Shown here: in pieces, positions 6,778 through 16,092 of the stretch
How positions within the stretch are numbered: position 1 is the first letter of the stretch
Layout of the letters: each line of letters begins with the position of its first letter
Assembly (NCBI RefSeq): GCF_036181745.1
Contig: NZ_CP108080.1
Location: 3,811,501-3,875,500, forward strand
Reading direction: 5' to 3'
Length of the DNA: 64,000 bases
Source of the DNA: Streptomyces sp. NBC_00259
GTDB lineage: Bacteria; Actinomycetota; Actinomycetes; Streptomycetales; Streptomycetaceae
The notes under the pieces: generated by a model
Database searches by the model: none
The model's input: the letters and a program-made list of their open reading frames with translations, nothing else
What the model was told of the DNA's origin: nothing
Position numbers and translations under genes: made by a program

Positions 6778-9700
6778 GTGAGCAGCAGGCCATCCCGAGG
6801 CGCTGCTCGCCTCGCAGCCATACTCGACGCGCTGCCTGACGGGCTCGTCCTTGTCAACTGCAATGGCACGGTCGTCAACGCCAACACCATCTCCCTCGAG
6901 ATGTTCGAGACCCCCGGCACGGCACTCGTCGGGCGCGGGCTGCTCGATCTGCTGCCGTCCTTCGACTCGAAACTCATCCCCGGCTCGATGCGGCGGCCCG
7001 ACGCCGCCGACGAGCGGGGCCGTACCAAGCCGACCCGGATGGTGGCGCGGCGCACCGACGGCAGCGAGTTCCCCGTCGAGGTGACCAGCGCCAGCCTGGA
7101 GGACGGCCGCGAGGCGTACGACTCGTACAGCGGCGGCAGCGGCGCCGGAAGCAGCTACACCGGCGACGAACTGCTCATGCTCGTCGTGCGCGATCTGTCC
7201 GGCACGGTGGACACCGAGGCCGAACTCGCCCGCTCCCAGCGGCAGACCGAGATGATCCTGCGCGCCGCCGCCGAAGGTGTCGTCGGTACGGACACCGACG
7301 GGCGCGTCGTCCTCGTCAACCCGGCCGCCGCGCAGATCCTCGGGTTCCGCGCCAGCGACCTCGGCGGCAAGGAACTGCACCCGCTGATCCTGCACTCGCG
7401 TGCGGACGGCGAGCCGTTCCCGTACGACGAGTCGCCGCTCGCCGACACGCTCAGGTCCGGGCGCAAGCACCGGGTCCGCGGGCAGGTGCTGTGGGCGAAG
7501 AACGGCGAGGAAGTGCCCGTCGATCTGACGACCGCGCCGGTCCGGGACGGGGAACAGCTGGTCGGAGCGGTGATGACCTTCACCGACCGGCGGCCGTACG
7601 AGGACATGGCGGAGCGGCACGCCGCGGAGATCTCCGAGCGGGACGAGAAGTACGCCACCGACATCGCCGAGCGTGACGAGAAGTACGCGACGGACATGGC
7701 CGCGCGTGACGAGAAGTACGCCACCGACCTGGCGGAACGCGACGAGCGGCACGCCGCGGAGATCGCGGACAGGACGGAACGCCACGCGGCGGAGATCGAG
7801 GAGCGGGACGAGCGGGAGTCCGCCCTGGCGGCCCGGCACAGCCAGCTGGCCGCCGTGCTCGGCGACTCGCTGCGCGGACCGCTGGACGAGCTGCGTGGTG
7901 AGCTGGGCAAGCTGGCCGCCGACCCGGCCGGTCAGCTGTGGCCGGAGGCCAACCAGATCCTGCACCACCTGGCCGCGGGCTATGCCCGGATGACCACACT
8001 GGTCGACAACGTCCTCGGCTTCCAGCGGCTGGACTCCGGCGCGGAGGAGCTGCGCAAGGGCGTCGTCCTGCTCGACTCGGTCGTGGCGGCCGGTGTCGAG
8101 GGCGCGGTCGAGCTGATCGGTCCCGGCCGGGCCCAGTTCGCGGTGCACGCTCCGCCGATAGAGGCGGAGGTCGACGGTGGGCGGCTGGCGACGGCCCTGG
8201 CCCATCTGATCGCGGATGTCGCGGGCGTCGACTCGACGGGCAAGGCCCGGGTCGTGCCGGGCGCCGGATACGTCGACTCGACGATCGTGGTCGCGGCGGC
8301 ACAGCGCGGCGACGTCGTACGGATCGAGGTACGCGGGCCGTACGCCGGGGGCGACCCGGTGCACGAGCCGATCGTCCGCGGGATCGTGACCGCCCACGGC
8401 GGCGTGCTGCAGACGCACGAGGTGCCGGGGATGAGCGGCAGCGCGTACGTGCTGGAGGTGCCGCTCGGCGACGGGGCGGGAACGGTGACGCCTCCGGCTG
8501 TCCCGGCGGAGCTGGAGACCGCCCCCGCGCAGGCCACGTCCGGCGGCGGGCGGCGGCGGGCGCGGCGGGCCTCCACGGACGCGTTCCTGGAGAGCCCCGT
8601 CGAACCGGAGCAGCCGTCCGGCGAACCCTCCGGCCGGCGCCGGGCCCGTACGAACACGGACACGGAGGCGCAGGCCCCGGCGAACACGGGCGGCACGGAC
8701 GGGGGCGCCGGCACCGGCGCCGGCAGCGGTGGCACGGGCCGTCGTCGTGGCCGTCCGAGCCCCGCGGAGGCGGAGATGCCCGCTCTGCCGGCGCAGGGTG
8801 GCTCGGTCGTCACCGCCGCGGAGGCGGGAGCGGGCCGTCCGGCGCTGGGCGACACGGTCCCGCCGCAGGGAGTCGGCCCGGAAGTAAACGATCAGCCGGG
8901 CACCGGCCGCCGCGCCCGCCGCGGCCAGGCCGCGCTTCCCGCGCTGCCTTCGGCCGCTTCGGCCCCGACGGCTGCCCCGACTGCTCTTGCCGCTCCGGCC
9001 GCTCCTGCCGCTTCGGTGACCGACGCCTCCGTGAACGGTTCCGGCTCCGCCGGCCGGCGCACCGGGCAGGGCGGTGATGTGGGCGCCGCGGCGCTGGAGC
9101 CCGCCGGTACCGGTGCGCAGCAGAGTGGGCGACGGGCGCGGCGCGCGCTCTCGACCACCCAGGAACGGCTCAGGCCCGCCGAGGAGGCGCGGAGCGCCTT
9201 CGCGCTGCCGCCCGCCGAGGCCGACCGCGTCCCGGCGCCCGCCCCGGCTCCGGCCGCCCCTGCTCCGGTCCCGGCCGCGATCGAGGGTGACGACGGCCGC
9301 CACGACGCCGTTCACGCCGAACCGGACGCCGACCACACCCCGCCGCAGCCCCATCCCGTGGCGACCGGGCGCCGGCGTGCCCGCCCGGCCGCGGGCGAGA
9401 CCTCCGGGCAGGCTCTCGGCACGATGAACCCTGCGACTCCGGCCCCGGCCCCGGCCCCGGTCGCGCCCGAGGCCGGCGACACCGGGTCCGTGCCGCTGCC
9501 GCCCGCCGTCCCCGCCGCCGCACAGGCCGAACCCCGCCGGGCCGCGCAGCCGCTTCCGCCCGCGCAGCCGCTTCCGGCCGAGGCACCGGCAGCAACCCCT
9601 GCGCCGGCACCGGCACCGGCACCGGCACCGGCACCGGACGCGGTCGACCCCGACGCGTCACAGGGCAAGGCGTTCAGCGTGCGCACGCTCGGCCAAGGCG

Positions 9701-10761
9701 TGCCGTTCGCGCAGCAGATCGCCCAGCAGCAGAACCGGCAGCCGGCGGCGCAGAACCAGACCCTCGGCTCCGGTCGCCGCCGCAAGCTGGGAACGCCCCC
9801 GGCCGGGGAGCGCGGCGAGCTTCAGGTGCCGGAGACGGCCGCGCGGCCGTCTCCGCAGCCCGCGCCCGCCCCTGCCCCCGCGCAGCCGCACCAGCGGCTC
9901 GCCGCTCCCACCGAGGGCCGTTCGTACGCGATCGGCGCCCCGGACGAGGGCGCGGAGGGGCCCGAGCCGCTCGACGGCCCCGGTGGTGCCGTCGAGGTGG
10001 CGAACCGGCCCGCGCATCTGCCCATGGACGACGAACTGCCCCCGGAGCCGCTGGACAATCCGCGCCGGCTGCTCGTCTGGCCCGCGCCGGACGTCGCCAC
10101 GCAGCAGGCGCTGAGCGACCGCGGCTACCGGCCGGTGATCGTGCACTCGCGCGAGGAGGTGGACGCGCAGATCGCCGCGTTCCCGGCCGCGCTCTTCGTC
10201 GACCCGCTGACCGGGCCCATCACCCGTACCGCGCTGCAGTCGCTCCGCCAGGCCGCGGTGGCGGCCGAGGTCCCGGTGCTGCTCGCCGCCGGTCTGGGGC
10301 AGGCGACGCGCGAGGCGGCGTACGGTGCCGACCCCGCCGTCCTGCTGAAGGCACTGGCGCCGCGCGACAGCGAGCAGCACCCGTCCCGGGTGCTGCTGAT
10401 CGAGGAGCACGACGACATCGCGGCCGCGCTGAGGGCGACGCTGGAGCGGCGCGGGATGCAGGTCGCACGGGCCGCGGCTGACGCGGAAGCCGTGACGCTC
10501 GCCCAGCAGATGCGGCCGAACCTGGTGGTGATGGACCTGATGCAGGTACGCCGCCGGCGTGCCGGGATCATCGACTGGCTGCGGGCGAACGGGCAGTTGA
10601 ACCGCACCCCGCTCGTCGTCTACACATCGGCCGGCCTCGACCAGGCGGAACTGCCCAAGCTGTCGTCGGGCGAGACCGTCCTCTTCCTGGCGGAGCGCTC
10701 CACGAACGCCGAGGTACAGGACCGGATCGTGGATCTGCTCGCGAAGATCGGCACGAACTAG
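6778..10761 (+). CDS. Large PAS / coiled-coil / degenerate histidine-kinase / receiver-like protein
   Basis: 1327 aa, no signal peptide or membrane segment, so a cytoplasmic signalling or scaffold protein. Order: PAS (about 10-140), PAS (about 155-265), a coiled coil of six 11-residue repeats (285-350), a kinase-like core (about 351-575), a long Ala/Pro/Arg-rich linker (about 580-1085), then two Rossmann/receiver-like domains (about 1095-1200 and 1203-1327). The core looks inactive: the SHELRTPL position reads GDSLRGPL (362-369), and the ATP-binding N-box reads LATALAHLIADVAG with no Asn. The last receiver keeps Asp1253 (VVMDLM), but the acidic pair is EEH and the conserved Lys position reads LFLAER. 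GTG 6778 follows GGGAGG by about 10 bases. The function is unknown; a pseudokinase regulator is inferred. Confidence 0.85.
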   Translation: MSSRPSRGAARLAAILDALPDGLVLVNCNGTVVNANTISLEMFETPGTALVGRGLLDLLPSFDSKLIPGSMRRPDAADERGRTKPTRMVARRTDGSEFPVEVTSASLEDGREAYDSYSGGSGAGSSYTGDELLMLVVRDLSGTVDTEAELARSQRQTEMILRAAAEGVVGTDTDGRVVLVNPAAAQILGFRASDLGGKELHPLILHSRADGEPFPYDESPLADTLRSGRKHRVRGQVLWAKNGEEVPVDLTTAPVRDGEQLVGAVMTFTDRRPYEDMAERHAAEISERDEKYATDIAERDEKYATDMAARDEKYATDLAERDERHAAEIADRTERHAAEIEERDERESALAARHSQLAAVLGDSLRGPLDELRGELGKLAADPAGQLWPEANQILHHLAAGYARMTTLVDNVLGFQRLDSGAEELRKGVVLLDSVVAAGVEGAVELIGPGRAQFAVHAPPIEAEVDGGRLATALAHLIADVAGVDSTGKARVVPGAGYVDSTIVVAAAQRGDVVRIEVRGPYAGGDPVHEPIVRGIVTAHGGVLQTHEVPGMSGSAYVLEVPLGDGAGTVTPPAVPAELETAPAQATSGGGRRRARRASTDAFLESPVEPEQPSGEPSGRRRARTNTDTEAQAPANTGGTDGGAGTGAGSGGTGRRRGRPSPAEAEMPALPAQGGSVVTAAEAGAGRPALGDTVPPQGVGPEVNDQPGTGRRARRGQAALPALPSAASAPTAAPTALAAPAAPAASVTDASVNGSGSAGRRTGQGGDVGAAALEPAGTGAQQSGRRARRALSTTQERLRPAEEARSAFALPPAEADRVPAPAPAPAAPAPVPAAIEGDDGRHDAVHAEPDADHTPPQPHPVATGRRRARPAAGETSGQALGTMNPATPAPAPAPVAPEAGDTGSVPLPPAVPAAAQAEPRRAAQPLPPAQPLPAEAPAATPAPAPAPAPAPAPDAVDPDASQGKAFSVRTLGQGVPFAQQIAQQQNRQPAAQNQTLGSGRRRKLGTPPAGERGELQVPETAARPSPQPAPAPAPAQPHQRLAAPTEGRSYAIGAPDEGAEGPEPLDGPGGAVEVANRPAHLPMDDELPPEPLDNPRRLLVWPAPDVATQQALSDRGYRPVIVHSREEVDAQIAAFPAALFVDPLTGPITRTALQSLRQAAVAAEVPVLLAAGLGQATREAAYGADPAVLLKALAPRDSEQHPSRVLLIEEHDDIAAALRATLERRGMQVARAAADAEAVTLAQQMRPNLVVMDLMQVRRRRAGIIDWLRANGQLNRTPLVVYTSAGLDQAELPKLSSGETVLFLAERSTNAEVQDRIVDLLAKIGTN

Positions 10762-10851
10762 CCGGGGCCGACGGGCACCGGGCCCGACGGGCGGCACGGC
10801 ACGGCCCGGTACGCGTCACGCGCACCGGGCCCGGAACACCGCCGCCGGAGC

Positions 10852-10876
10852 ACCGCCGGTTCAGATCACCGGCGGT
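10852..10876. terminator. Hairpin between convergent genes
   Basis: A perfect 9-base stem (ACCGCCGGT/ACCGGCGGT) with a 7-base loop lies between the ends of the large PAS protein gene (+) and the acyl-CoA ligase gene (-). It is suitable as a bidirectional terminator. Confidence 0.55.
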
Positions 10877-10910
10877 TCAGAACACCGTGGATCCGTAACG
10901 CCGCCCGCCA

Positions 10911-12563
10911 CTAGCGGACTTCGGTGACCTCCAGCTCGCCGTCCGCGTACTGCCGGCGGATCACCTTCTTGTCGAACTTCCCGACGCTCGTCTTCGGCAC
11001 CGACGGGATGATCGCCCAGCGCTCCGGCAGCTGCCACTTCGCGATCTTCCCGGCGAGGAAGTCCTTCAGCGACGCGTAGTCCGCGGTCGAGCCGTCCCTC
11101 AGCACCACCGTCGCCAGCGGCCGCTCGCCCCACTTGTCGTCCGGTACGGCGACGACGGCGGCCTCGGCCACCTCCGGGTGCGCCATCAGCGCGTTCTCCA
11201 GCTCCACGGAGGAGATCCACTCACCGCCGGACTTGATCACGTCCTTGGCCCGGTCGGTGAGCGTCAGGAAGCCGTCGGAGCCGATGACGCCGACGTCACC
11301 CGTCTTCAGCCAGCCGTCCTCGCTGAACTTGTCCTCCGGCTTGAGGGGCTCGCCCGCCGCGCCGCCGTAGTACGCGCCGGCGATCCACGGGCCGCGCACC
11401 TCCAGCTCGCCGGCGGACTCGCCGTCCCACGGCAGGAACTCGCCACCGGGTCCGCGCAGCCTCGCCTCGACACCGGCCGGGAAACGGCCCTGGGTGAGCC
11501 GGTACGCGAACTCCGCCTCCGTGCCCACCGCATGGGCCGGCGGCCGGGCCACCGTGCCCAGGGGCGAGGTCTCCGTCATGCCCCAGGCGTGGCAGACGCG
11601 CATGCCCAGCGAGTCGAACGCCTCCATGAGCGACGGCGGGCAGGCCGAGCCACCGATGGTGACCTGCGTGAGCGAACTCACATCGCGCGGCTTGGTCATC
11701 AGCTCGGCGAGGAGGCCCTGCCAGATGGTGGGGACGGCCGCCGCATGCGTCGGACGCTCGCTCTCGATCATCTCGGCGAGCGGGGCCGGCTGGAGGAAAC
11801 GGTCCGGCATCAGCATGTTCACACCGCTCATGAGCACCGCGTGGGGCAGGCCCCAGGCGTTCACATGGAACTGCGGGACGACGACGAGGCTGGTGTCGGC
11901 GTCCGTCAGACCCATCGACTGCGCCATGTTGACCTGCATGGAGTGCAGATAGATCGAGCGGTGCGAGTAGACGACGCCCTTGGGGTCGCCGGTGGTCCCG
12001 GAGGTGTAGCACATGGAGGCGGCCGTACGCTCGTCCAGCTCCGGCCAGTCGTACGTGGCCGGCTTCCCGGCGAGCAGCTCCTCGTACTCGTGCACCTGGG
12101 CCCGCGCGCCCTCCAGCACCGACCGGTCACCGGGGCCCGAGACCACGACGTGCTCGACCGTCGGAAGATGCGGGAGCAGCGGCGCGAGCAGCGGAAGCAG
12201 CGAGCCGTTGACGATCACGACCCGGTCGGCGGCGTGGTTGACGATGAACACCAGCTGCTCGACGGGCAGTCGCAGATTGAGCGTGTGCAGGACCGCGCCC
12301 ATACAGGGGATCGCGAAGTACGCCTCGACGTGCTCGGCGTTGTTCCACATCAGGGTCGCGACCCGCTCGTCCCCGGTGACTCCGAGGTCGTCGCGCAGGG
12401 CGTGCGCCAACTGGGCCGTGCGCTCGCCGATCTCTCGGTAGCTGCGGCGCTGCGGCTCGCTCTCGCCGGTCCATGTGGTGACCTGTGAACTCCCGTGGAT
12501 CGTCATCCCGTGCTTCAGGATGCGGGTCACGGTCAGTGGTACGTCCTGCATGGTGCTCAGCAC
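10911..12563 (-). CDS. Fatty-acyl-CoA synthetase (FadD-type AMP-binding ligase)
   Basis: Activates a carboxylic acid through an acyl-adenylate to its CoA thioester. 550 aa, the usual size for ANL-superfamily ligases. Motifs: P-loop YTSGTTGDPKGV near 194-205, the WGMTETSP adenine-binding segment, LKTGDVGVI and the hinge DRAKDVIKSGGEWIS, with the catalytic Lys in SVGKFDKK near the C-terminus. The sequence resembles mycobacterial medium-chain FadD14-type enzymes. GTG 12563 is preferred because GGGAGG lies 5 bases upstream; an in-frame ATG lies four codons in. It is near, but not overlapping with, the acyl-CoA catabolic operon at 13.4-18.2 kb and could supply that pathway. Confidence 0.93.
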   Translation of the reverse strand: MLSTMQDVPLTVTRILKHGMTIHGSSQVTTWTGESEPQRRSYREIGERTAQLAHALRDDLGVTGDERVATLMWNNAEHVEAYFAIPCMGAVLHTLNLRLPVEQLVFIVNHAADRVVIVNGSLLPLLAPLLPHLPTVEHVVVSGPGDRSVLEGARAQVHEYEELLAGKPATYDWPELDERTAASMCYTSGTTGDPKGVVYSHRSIYLHSMQVNMAQSMGLTDADTSLVVVPQFHVNAWGLPHAVLMSGVNMLMPDRFLQPAPLAEMIESERPTHAAAVPTIWQGLLAELMTKPRDVSSLTQVTIGGSACPPSLMEAFDSLGMRVCHAWGMTETSPLGTVARPPAHAVGTEAEFAYRLTQGRFPAGVEARLRGPGGEFLPWDGESAGELEVRGPWIAGAYYGGAAGEPLKPEDKFSEDGWLKTGDVGVIGSDGFLTLTDRAKDVIKSGGEWISSVELENALMAHPEVAEAAVVAVPDDKWGERPLATVVLRDGSTADYASLKDFLAGKIAKWQLPERWAIIPSVPKTSVGKFDKKVIRRQYADGELEVTEVR

Positions 12564-12653
12564 GGCGTCCTCCCGGTGGGCGCGCAGCTCTTAAGGGTGT
12601 GCCGATTCTGCGCACGTACCGCGCGGTATGTCACTACCCCCGGGTAAGAAAGC

Positions 12654-13199
12654 TCAGCGCACCGGCGAGAGTTCCGGGTCCTCCCGGAGCTTGCCGAGCG
12701 CCCGGGACACCGCGCTCTTGACCGTGCCGACGGAGACCCCGAGCACCTCGGCGGTCTGGGCTTCGCTGAGGTCCTCGTAGTACCTCAGGACGACCATCGC
12801 CCGCTGCCGGTCCGGGAGTTTCATCACGGCACGCCACATCGCGTCGTGCAGCACCTGCTGCTCGGCCGGGTCGGGCTGGGGAACCCCGGAGGGCTCGGGC
12901 AGGTCCTCGCACGCGAACTCGTCCACCTTGCGTTTGCGCCACTGCGACGTACGGGTGTTGAGCAGCGCGCGGCGGACGTATCCGTCGAGGGCACGGTGGT
13001 CCTCGATGCGCTCCCAGGCGACATAGGTCTTGGTGAGCGCGGTCTGCAGCAGGTCCTCGGCGTCGTTCGGGTTGGCGGTGAGGGAGCGGGCGGTGCGCAG
13101 CAGCACGGGCCCCCGCGCCCGTACATACGACGAGAACGACGGGTAGGAGGTCGGCGGCACGGCGGCCGTGGAGGCGGTCGTGCAGACTGGCGTGGTCAT
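12654..13199 (-). CDS. SigE-family ECF RNA polymerase sigma factor
   Basis: Alternative sigma factor of 181 aa. Region 2 (about 25-95) carries LLRTARSLTANPNDAEDLLQ and ALDGYVRRALLNTRTSQWRKR. Region 4 (about 118-170) carries KLPDRQRAMVVLRYYEDLSEAQTAEVLG with its helix-turn-helix VSVGTVKSAVSRALGKL. The linker has a short acidic/Pro-rich insert (PEPSGVPQPDP). These features match the Streptomyces 'SigE-family' group. No anti-sigma gene follows; it lies between the ligase gene and the thiolase operon on the same strand. Its targets are unknown. Confidence 0.93.
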   Translation of the reverse strand: MTTPVCTTASTAAVPPTSYPSFSSYVRARGPVLLRTARSLTANPNDAEDLLQTALTKTYVAWERIEDHRALDGYVRRALLNTRTSQWRKRKVDEFACEDLPEPSGVPQPDPAEQQVLHDAMWRAVMKLPDRQRAMVVLRYYEDLSEAQTAEVLGVSVGTVKSAVSRALGKLREDPELSPVR

Positions 13200-13423
13200 G
13201 GCTCCACGCTAGGAGCGGGGCCCGCCACGGGGATCGGCCCCAGGTCCCGAAAGCGGATCCGCCTCAGGTTGTAGGGGTGAAGCGGGCCCGACCTCCTTTG
13301 GGTGGAGGAGGTATCAGCTCCGCCTCAGGGTCGGCGACCGCCCTCACACCCGCGTGCAACGTCGTCCGCGCCGCCACGCCTCGACCGTCCGCGCCGTGTT
13401 CCTCAACCGTGCGCACCGGCTCC

Positions 13424-14590
13424 TCAACCGTCCGCGCCGAGGATCAGCGCCGAGGTCGGGACGCCCGTGCCGGCCGTGACCAGGGTCCGGGCGGCGCCTG
13501 ATATCTGGTTCACGGAGGTGCCGCGCACCTGTCTGACCGCTTCCGCGATGCCGTTCATACCGTGCAGATACGCCTCTCCCAGCTGGCCTCCATGGGTGTT
13601 GAGGGGGAGGGCGTCCGCGGCCACGAAGTCCGCCGCTTCGCCCGGCCCGCAGAAGCCGAACTCCTCCAGCTGCATCAGCACAAAAGGCGTGAAGTGGTCA
13701 TAGAGGATGCCCACGTCGATGTCACCGGGGGTCAGCCCGGAGGTCCGCCAGAGCTGCCGCGCGACCACGCCCATCTCCGGGAGTCCGGTGAGATCGTCGC
13801 GGTAGTAGCTGGTCATCTGCTCCTGCGCCCGGCCCGCGCCCTGGGCCGCGGCGACGATCACGGCGGGTGGTCGCGGCAGGTCCCGGGCCCGCTCGACGGA
13901 GGTCACGACGAGGGCCTGGCCGCCATCGGTCTCCTGGCAGCAGTCGAGCAGACGCAGCGGCTCGACGATCCACCGGGAGGCAGCGTGATCGGCGAGGGTG
14001 ATCGGCTTCCCGTGGAAGTACGCCGCGGGGTTACGGGCGGCATGGCGCCGGTCCGTCACGGCGACATGTCCGAACGCCTCGGGGGTGAGCCCGTAGGTGT
14101 GGAGATAGCGCTGGGCCGCCATGGCCACCCAGGAGGCGGGGGTCAGCAGCCCGAAGGGAAGGTTCCAGCCGAGCGCCGCACCCTCCGCCGACGGCTCCCG
14201 GTGCTGAACGCCCGAGCCGAATCTGCGCCCCGACCGTTCGTTGAACGCGCGGTAGCAGACGACGACTTCGGCGACTCCGGTGGCCACCGCGAGAGCGGCC
14301 TGCTGGACGGTGGCACAGGCCGCGCCGCCGCCGTAGTGGATACGGGAGAAGAACGACAGCTCGCCGATGCCGGCCGCCTGGGCGACGGTGATCTCGGGGC
14401 TGGTGTCCATGGTGAAGGTGACCATGCCGTCCACGTCGGCGGGGGAGAGGCCCGCGTCGTCGAGGGCGGCCCGGACCGCTTCCACGGCCAGTTTCAGCTC
14501 GCTGCGCCCGGAGTCCTTGGAGAACTCGGTGGCCCCGATGCCGACGACCGCGGCCCGGCCGCCGAGCGTGTCCGCCCTGCGCACACTCAT
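13424..14590 (-). CDS. Ltp2-like thiolase/lipid-transfer protein (retro-aldolase type)
   Basis: Thiolase-superfamily protein of 388 aa of the SCP-x/Ltp type (RAAVVGIGATEFSKDSGRSE at the start, IHYGGGAACATVQQAALAV, and the C-terminal LNTHGGQLGEAYLHGMNGI). It closes a five-gene operon and its ATG overlaps the MaoC gene stop. In mycobacteria the equivalent Ltp2 acts with a DUF35 partner as an aldolase that removes propionyl-CoA from the steroid side chain. The DUF35 partner is encoded two genes upstream here. The function in this strain is inferred from order and domain content; a different branched or cyclic acyl-CoA is possible. Confidence 0.85.
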   Translation of the reverse strand: MSVRRADTLGGRAAVVGIGATEFSKDSGRSELKLAVEAVRAALDDAGLSPADVDGMVTFTMDTSPEITVAQAAGIGELSFFSRIHYGGGAACATVQQAALAVATGVAEVVVCYRAFNERSGRRFGSGVQHREPSAEGAALGWNLPFGLLTPASWVAMAAQRYLHTYGLTPEAFGHVAVTDRRHAARNPAAYFHGKPITLADHAASRWIVEPLRLLDCCQETDGGQALVVTSVERARDLPRPPAVIVAAAQGAGRAQEQMTSYYRDDLTGLPEMGVVARQLWRTSGLTPGDIDVGILYDHFTPFVLMQLEEFGFCGPGEAADFVAADALPLNTHGGQLGEAYLHGMNGIAEAVRQVRGTSVNQISGAARTLVTAGTGVPTSALILGADG

Positions 14591-14982
14591 GATCCCGCCT
14601 CCCGGGGCAGGCTCACCGTCACCGTGCCGGTCACGTGGTTGCCCATGCCGTTGGCGCCGATGACGCGGACCAGGGCGGTGTCGCCCTCGACCTCGGTGAT
14701 CGTGCCCGTCAACGTCATCGTGTCGCCGGGGTGGTTGGGGGCACCCAGCCGTATCGCGACCTTGCGGAGCACGGCCGTCGGGCCGAAGTGGTCGGTGATG
14801 AACCGCCCGACCAGGCCGTTCGTCGTGAGGATGTTCATGAAGATGTCCGGAGAGCCCTTCTCCTTCGCGAGCTCGGCATCGTGGTGCACGTCCTGGTAGT
14901 CCCGTGAGGCGATGGCCCCGGCGACGATCAGCGTGCGGGTGATGGGGATGGTGAGCGGGGGCAGCTCGTCGCCTGCCTTCAT
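14587..14982 (-). CDS. MaoC-like enoyl-CoA hydratase (ChsH1-like)
   Basis: Hot-dog-fold hydratase of 131 aa, a single MaoC domain. The active-site segment RDYQDVHHD at 27-35 contains the Asp and His expected for (R)-type hydration of an enoyl-CoA. In mycobacterial igr systems the small ChsH1 pairs with a MaoC-DUF35 fusion (ChsH2) to form the hydratase; the fusion partner lies two genes upstream (16093-17082). Start and stop both overlap the neighbours by 4 bases (14979-14982 and 14587-14590), so translation is coupled. The physiological substrate is unknown. Confidence 0.85.
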   Translation of the reverse strand: MKAGDELPPLTIPITRTLIVAGAIASRDYQDVHHDAELAKEKGSPDIFMNILTTNGLVGRFITDHFGPTAVLRKVAIRLGAPNHPGDTMTLTGTITEVEGDTALVRVIGANGMGNHVTGTVTVSLPREAGS

Positions 14983-16091
14983 GCCGCCTCCTCAGCGAGC
15001 AAGGATCCGAGTTCGTCGAGCAGTTGGGCGCCGCTGCCCAGATACGCGTCGAGCTGGCGGCCCCACAGGAAGTGCCGGTGGACGGGGTGCTCCAGGTCGG
15101 CGCCTATACCGCCGTGCAGATGCTGGCCGGTGTGGACGACCCTTCTGCCCGCCTCGGACGCCCACCATCCGGCGGTCAGCGCATGCGTCACGCATGGCAG
15201 CCCTTCGTCGAAGCGCCATGCCGCCTCGTACACGGTGACCCGGATCGCCTCGGTGTCCATATGGGCGTCGGCCGCACGGAGTTGGACGGCTTGCCGGGTG
15301 GAGAGGGGCCGCCCGAACTGCTCCCGCACCGATGTGTGGTCGACGGCCCTGGCGAGCGCCCCCGCGCACACCCCGGCCTGCAGTCCGGCGAAGGCGATAC
15401 GGGCGGCGACGAGCACATCCTCATAAGCCCCGCCCGCAACGGCCCTGTCAGCAGCCGCCCTCTCAGTGGCGGCCGTGCCGTCGACGGACCCGGCCGCACT
15501 CCGCCCGTCCGTGGCGCCCCTGTCGCCGAGCCGCTCCCCCCGTGTGCCGTCCAGGACGAGCCGGCCCGCCGCCCAGGGGGCCGTGGTCTCCACGGGGACG
15601 GTCTCCGCCTCCGCCGCCCGCACCAACCAGAGATTCCGCTCGGCGTCCGGCACCAGGACGTGGGTGGCGTCCCGCAGCCAGGGCACCCACCCGGCCGTTC
15701 CGCTCAGCCGGCCGGCACCGTCGGCCCGTATCGACCCATGGCCCAGGAACGCGCCGGTCACCACGGCCGTACCGTCCCGCAGGGCCGGCAGCAGCCGGGC
15801 CCGCTGCTCCTTCGTGCCGTGCCGGTCCACCGCCAGCAGCCCGTACACACAGCTCACCGCGAGCGGCACCTGCGCGGTCGTGCGGCCCTGCTCCTCCAGC
15901 AGCAGCACCAGACCGAGGAGTCCGATCTCCTCCAGCGCTCCGGTCAGCCCGGCCGCGCACAGCGCCTTCCACAGCTCGGCGTCCGTCCCGGTCCCGGCGG
16001 CGGCCAGGCGCTCATGCGTGGACAGATCACCGAAGATCCGCGCGGCGAGGTCACGGGCCGCCGCCTGCTCCTCCGTGGGCGTGAAGTCCAT
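14979..16091 (-). CDS. Acyl-CoA dehydrogenase subunit, probably non-catalytic partner (FadE28-like)
   Basis: Flavoprotein-family acyl-CoA dehydrogenase of 370 aa, starting at ATG 16091 (MDFTPTEEQ). It keeps the C-terminal FAD-contact segment HLHGGIGADLEHPVHRHFLW. The helix holding the catalytic Glu in isovaleryl-type enzymes reads VLVAARIAFAGLQAG here, with no acidic residue, whereas the other dehydrogenase of the operon has Glu there. This fits the alpha2-beta2 steroid-CoA dehydrogenases in which only one subunit is catalytic. A low-complexity insert rich in Ala/Gly/Asp (around 190-235) is unusual. Overlaps the downstream MaoC gene by 4 bases. Confidence 0.85.
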   Translation of the reverse strand: MDFTPTEEQAAARDLAARIFGDLSTHERLAAAGTGTDAELWKALCAAGLTGALEEIGLLGLVLLLEEQGRTTAQVPLAVSCVYGLLAVDRHGTKEQRARLLPALRDGTAVVTGAFLGHGSIRADGAGRLSGTAGWVPWLRDATHVLVPDAERNLWLVRAAEAETVPVETTAPWAAGRLVLDGTRGERLGDRGATDGRSAAGSVDGTAATERAAADRAVAGGAYEDVLVAARIAFAGLQAGVCAGALARAVDHTSVREQFGRPLSTRQAVQLRAADAHMDTEAIRVTVYEAAWRFDEGLPCVTHALTAGWWASEAGRRVVHTGQHLHGGIGADLEHPVHRHFLWGRQLDAYLGSGAQLLDELGSLLAEEAA

Positions 16092-16092
16092 G

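Noticed and set aside
6226..9354. 1042-codon minus-strand frame opposite the large PAS protein
   Set aside because: It reads as low-complexity Arg/Gly/Val/Leu with no domains; it is the antisense of a GC-rich gene whose plus-strand frame has clear PAS domains.
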